From NCBI GenBank assembly GCA_902784045.1, contig CACZTE010000002.1, positions 1 to 5,626 of the forward strand: DNA of 5,626 nt, given 5' to 3'. A program made the translations under genes and the position numbers. Numbering within the stretch: position 1 is the stretch's first letter; each line of letters opens with the position of its first letter. Of the stretch, positions 5,542 to 5,626 are shown in pieces. This DNA comes from an uncultured Eubacterium sp. (GTDB lineage Bacteria > Bacillota > Clostridia > Eubacteriales > Eubacteriaceae). A model generated the notes under the pieces. That model saw only the letters and a program-made list of their open reading frames with translations. It was not told the origin of the DNA and did no database searches.

Positions 5542-5626
5542 AAACTATACCCATAAAATTAGACACCAAAGAAAGAGGCGCTTGAGCATTTAACGCTGAA
5601 ATTCACAGACAAACTTCTTGCTTCTA
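5541..5626 (-). mobile_element. Possible degenerate terminus of an IS3-family element
   Basis: From 5541 the sequence TAAACTATACCC-ATAAAATTAGACACC resembles, from memory, the terminal inverted repeats of IS3/IS150-type elements (of the form TGAACTGCACCC-AAAAAGTTAGACA). Most differences are G-to-A or C-to-T, which would fit decay. If correct, the element extends past the right edge. A minus-strand frame open from the edge stops at 5559 within the repeat, as expected for the end of a leftward transposase gene, but its 21 visible residues are not diagnostic. No transposase domain is in view. Confidence 0.25.

Larger units (their letters stand above)
5138..5626. other. Right-end region without a recognisable gene
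   Basis: I see no convincing coding region in these 489 bp. Open frames on both strands lack good ribosome binding sites and family-like sequence. What it does contain: A- and C-rich tracts (5190-5235), a weak promoter match, a 19-bp direct repeat, a 42-nt hairpin, a 17-nt hairpin, a 22-codon open frame with a decent ribosome binding site (5488-5556), and a possible insertion-sequence end. Confidence 0.6.

Noticed and set aside
5457..5626. Group II intron start (GTGTG near 5457)
   Set aside because: Five bases are not evidence; no domain V-like hairpin or reverse transcriptase sequence is visible.
1..5626. tRNA, rRNA or riboswitch genes
   Set aside because: I found no cloverleaf with a GTTCRA arm, no rRNA-like stretch and no recognisable riboswitch core on either strand.

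Overview
The window looks like accessory DNA from a low-to-mid GC Bacillota (Firmicutes) chromosome, probably Clostridia or Negativicutes. The evidence is strong AGGAGG-type ribosome binding sites, near-consensus sigma-A promoters, U-tract hairpin terminators, and a DUF1659/DUF2922 gene pair that is typical of this phylum. No species can be named from the sequence.

Left part (1-1345, minus strand): a tightly packed leftward operon of five small genes. A Cro/XRE-type helix-turn-helix regulator comes first, then two short proteins that resemble each other, then a 116-residue protein with a phage-like look, then a gene that runs off the left edge. The organisation (small regulator, coupled small unknown genes, overlaps of 4 and 26 bp) is that of a phage or integrative-element early cassette, but no integrase or structural phage gene is present here.

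Switch region (1346-1528): back-to-back promoters, one leftward and one rightward, flank a perfect 20-bp palindrome. This looks like a shared operator.

Middle (1529-2095, plus strand): a two-gene DUF1659 and DUF2922 operon closed by a clean intrinsic terminator.

Right-centre (2245-5137, plus strand): one stand-alone transcription unit with its own promoter (GTGACA-17-TATAAT), a 916-codon gene and its own terminator. The protein is a complete MmeI-like Type IIL/IIG restriction-modification enzyme. It carries a PD-(D/E)XK nuclease, a gamma-class adenine-N6 methyltransferase and a target-recognition domain in one chain, so it can act as a self-contained anti-phage defence. The part from just after NPPF to just before YNNFIWP is clearly poorer in GC than the rest of the gene, which suggests an exchanged specificity segment.

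Right end (5138-5626): no convincing protein gene. It holds a weak promoter-like site, a 19-bp direct repeat spaced 50 bp apart, a 42-nt imperfect hairpin, a 17-nt hairpin, and a terminal stretch that may be the degenerate end of an IS3-family element. The mobile-looking left cassette, the isolated restriction-modification gene and the repeat-rich right end together suggest an accessory region.
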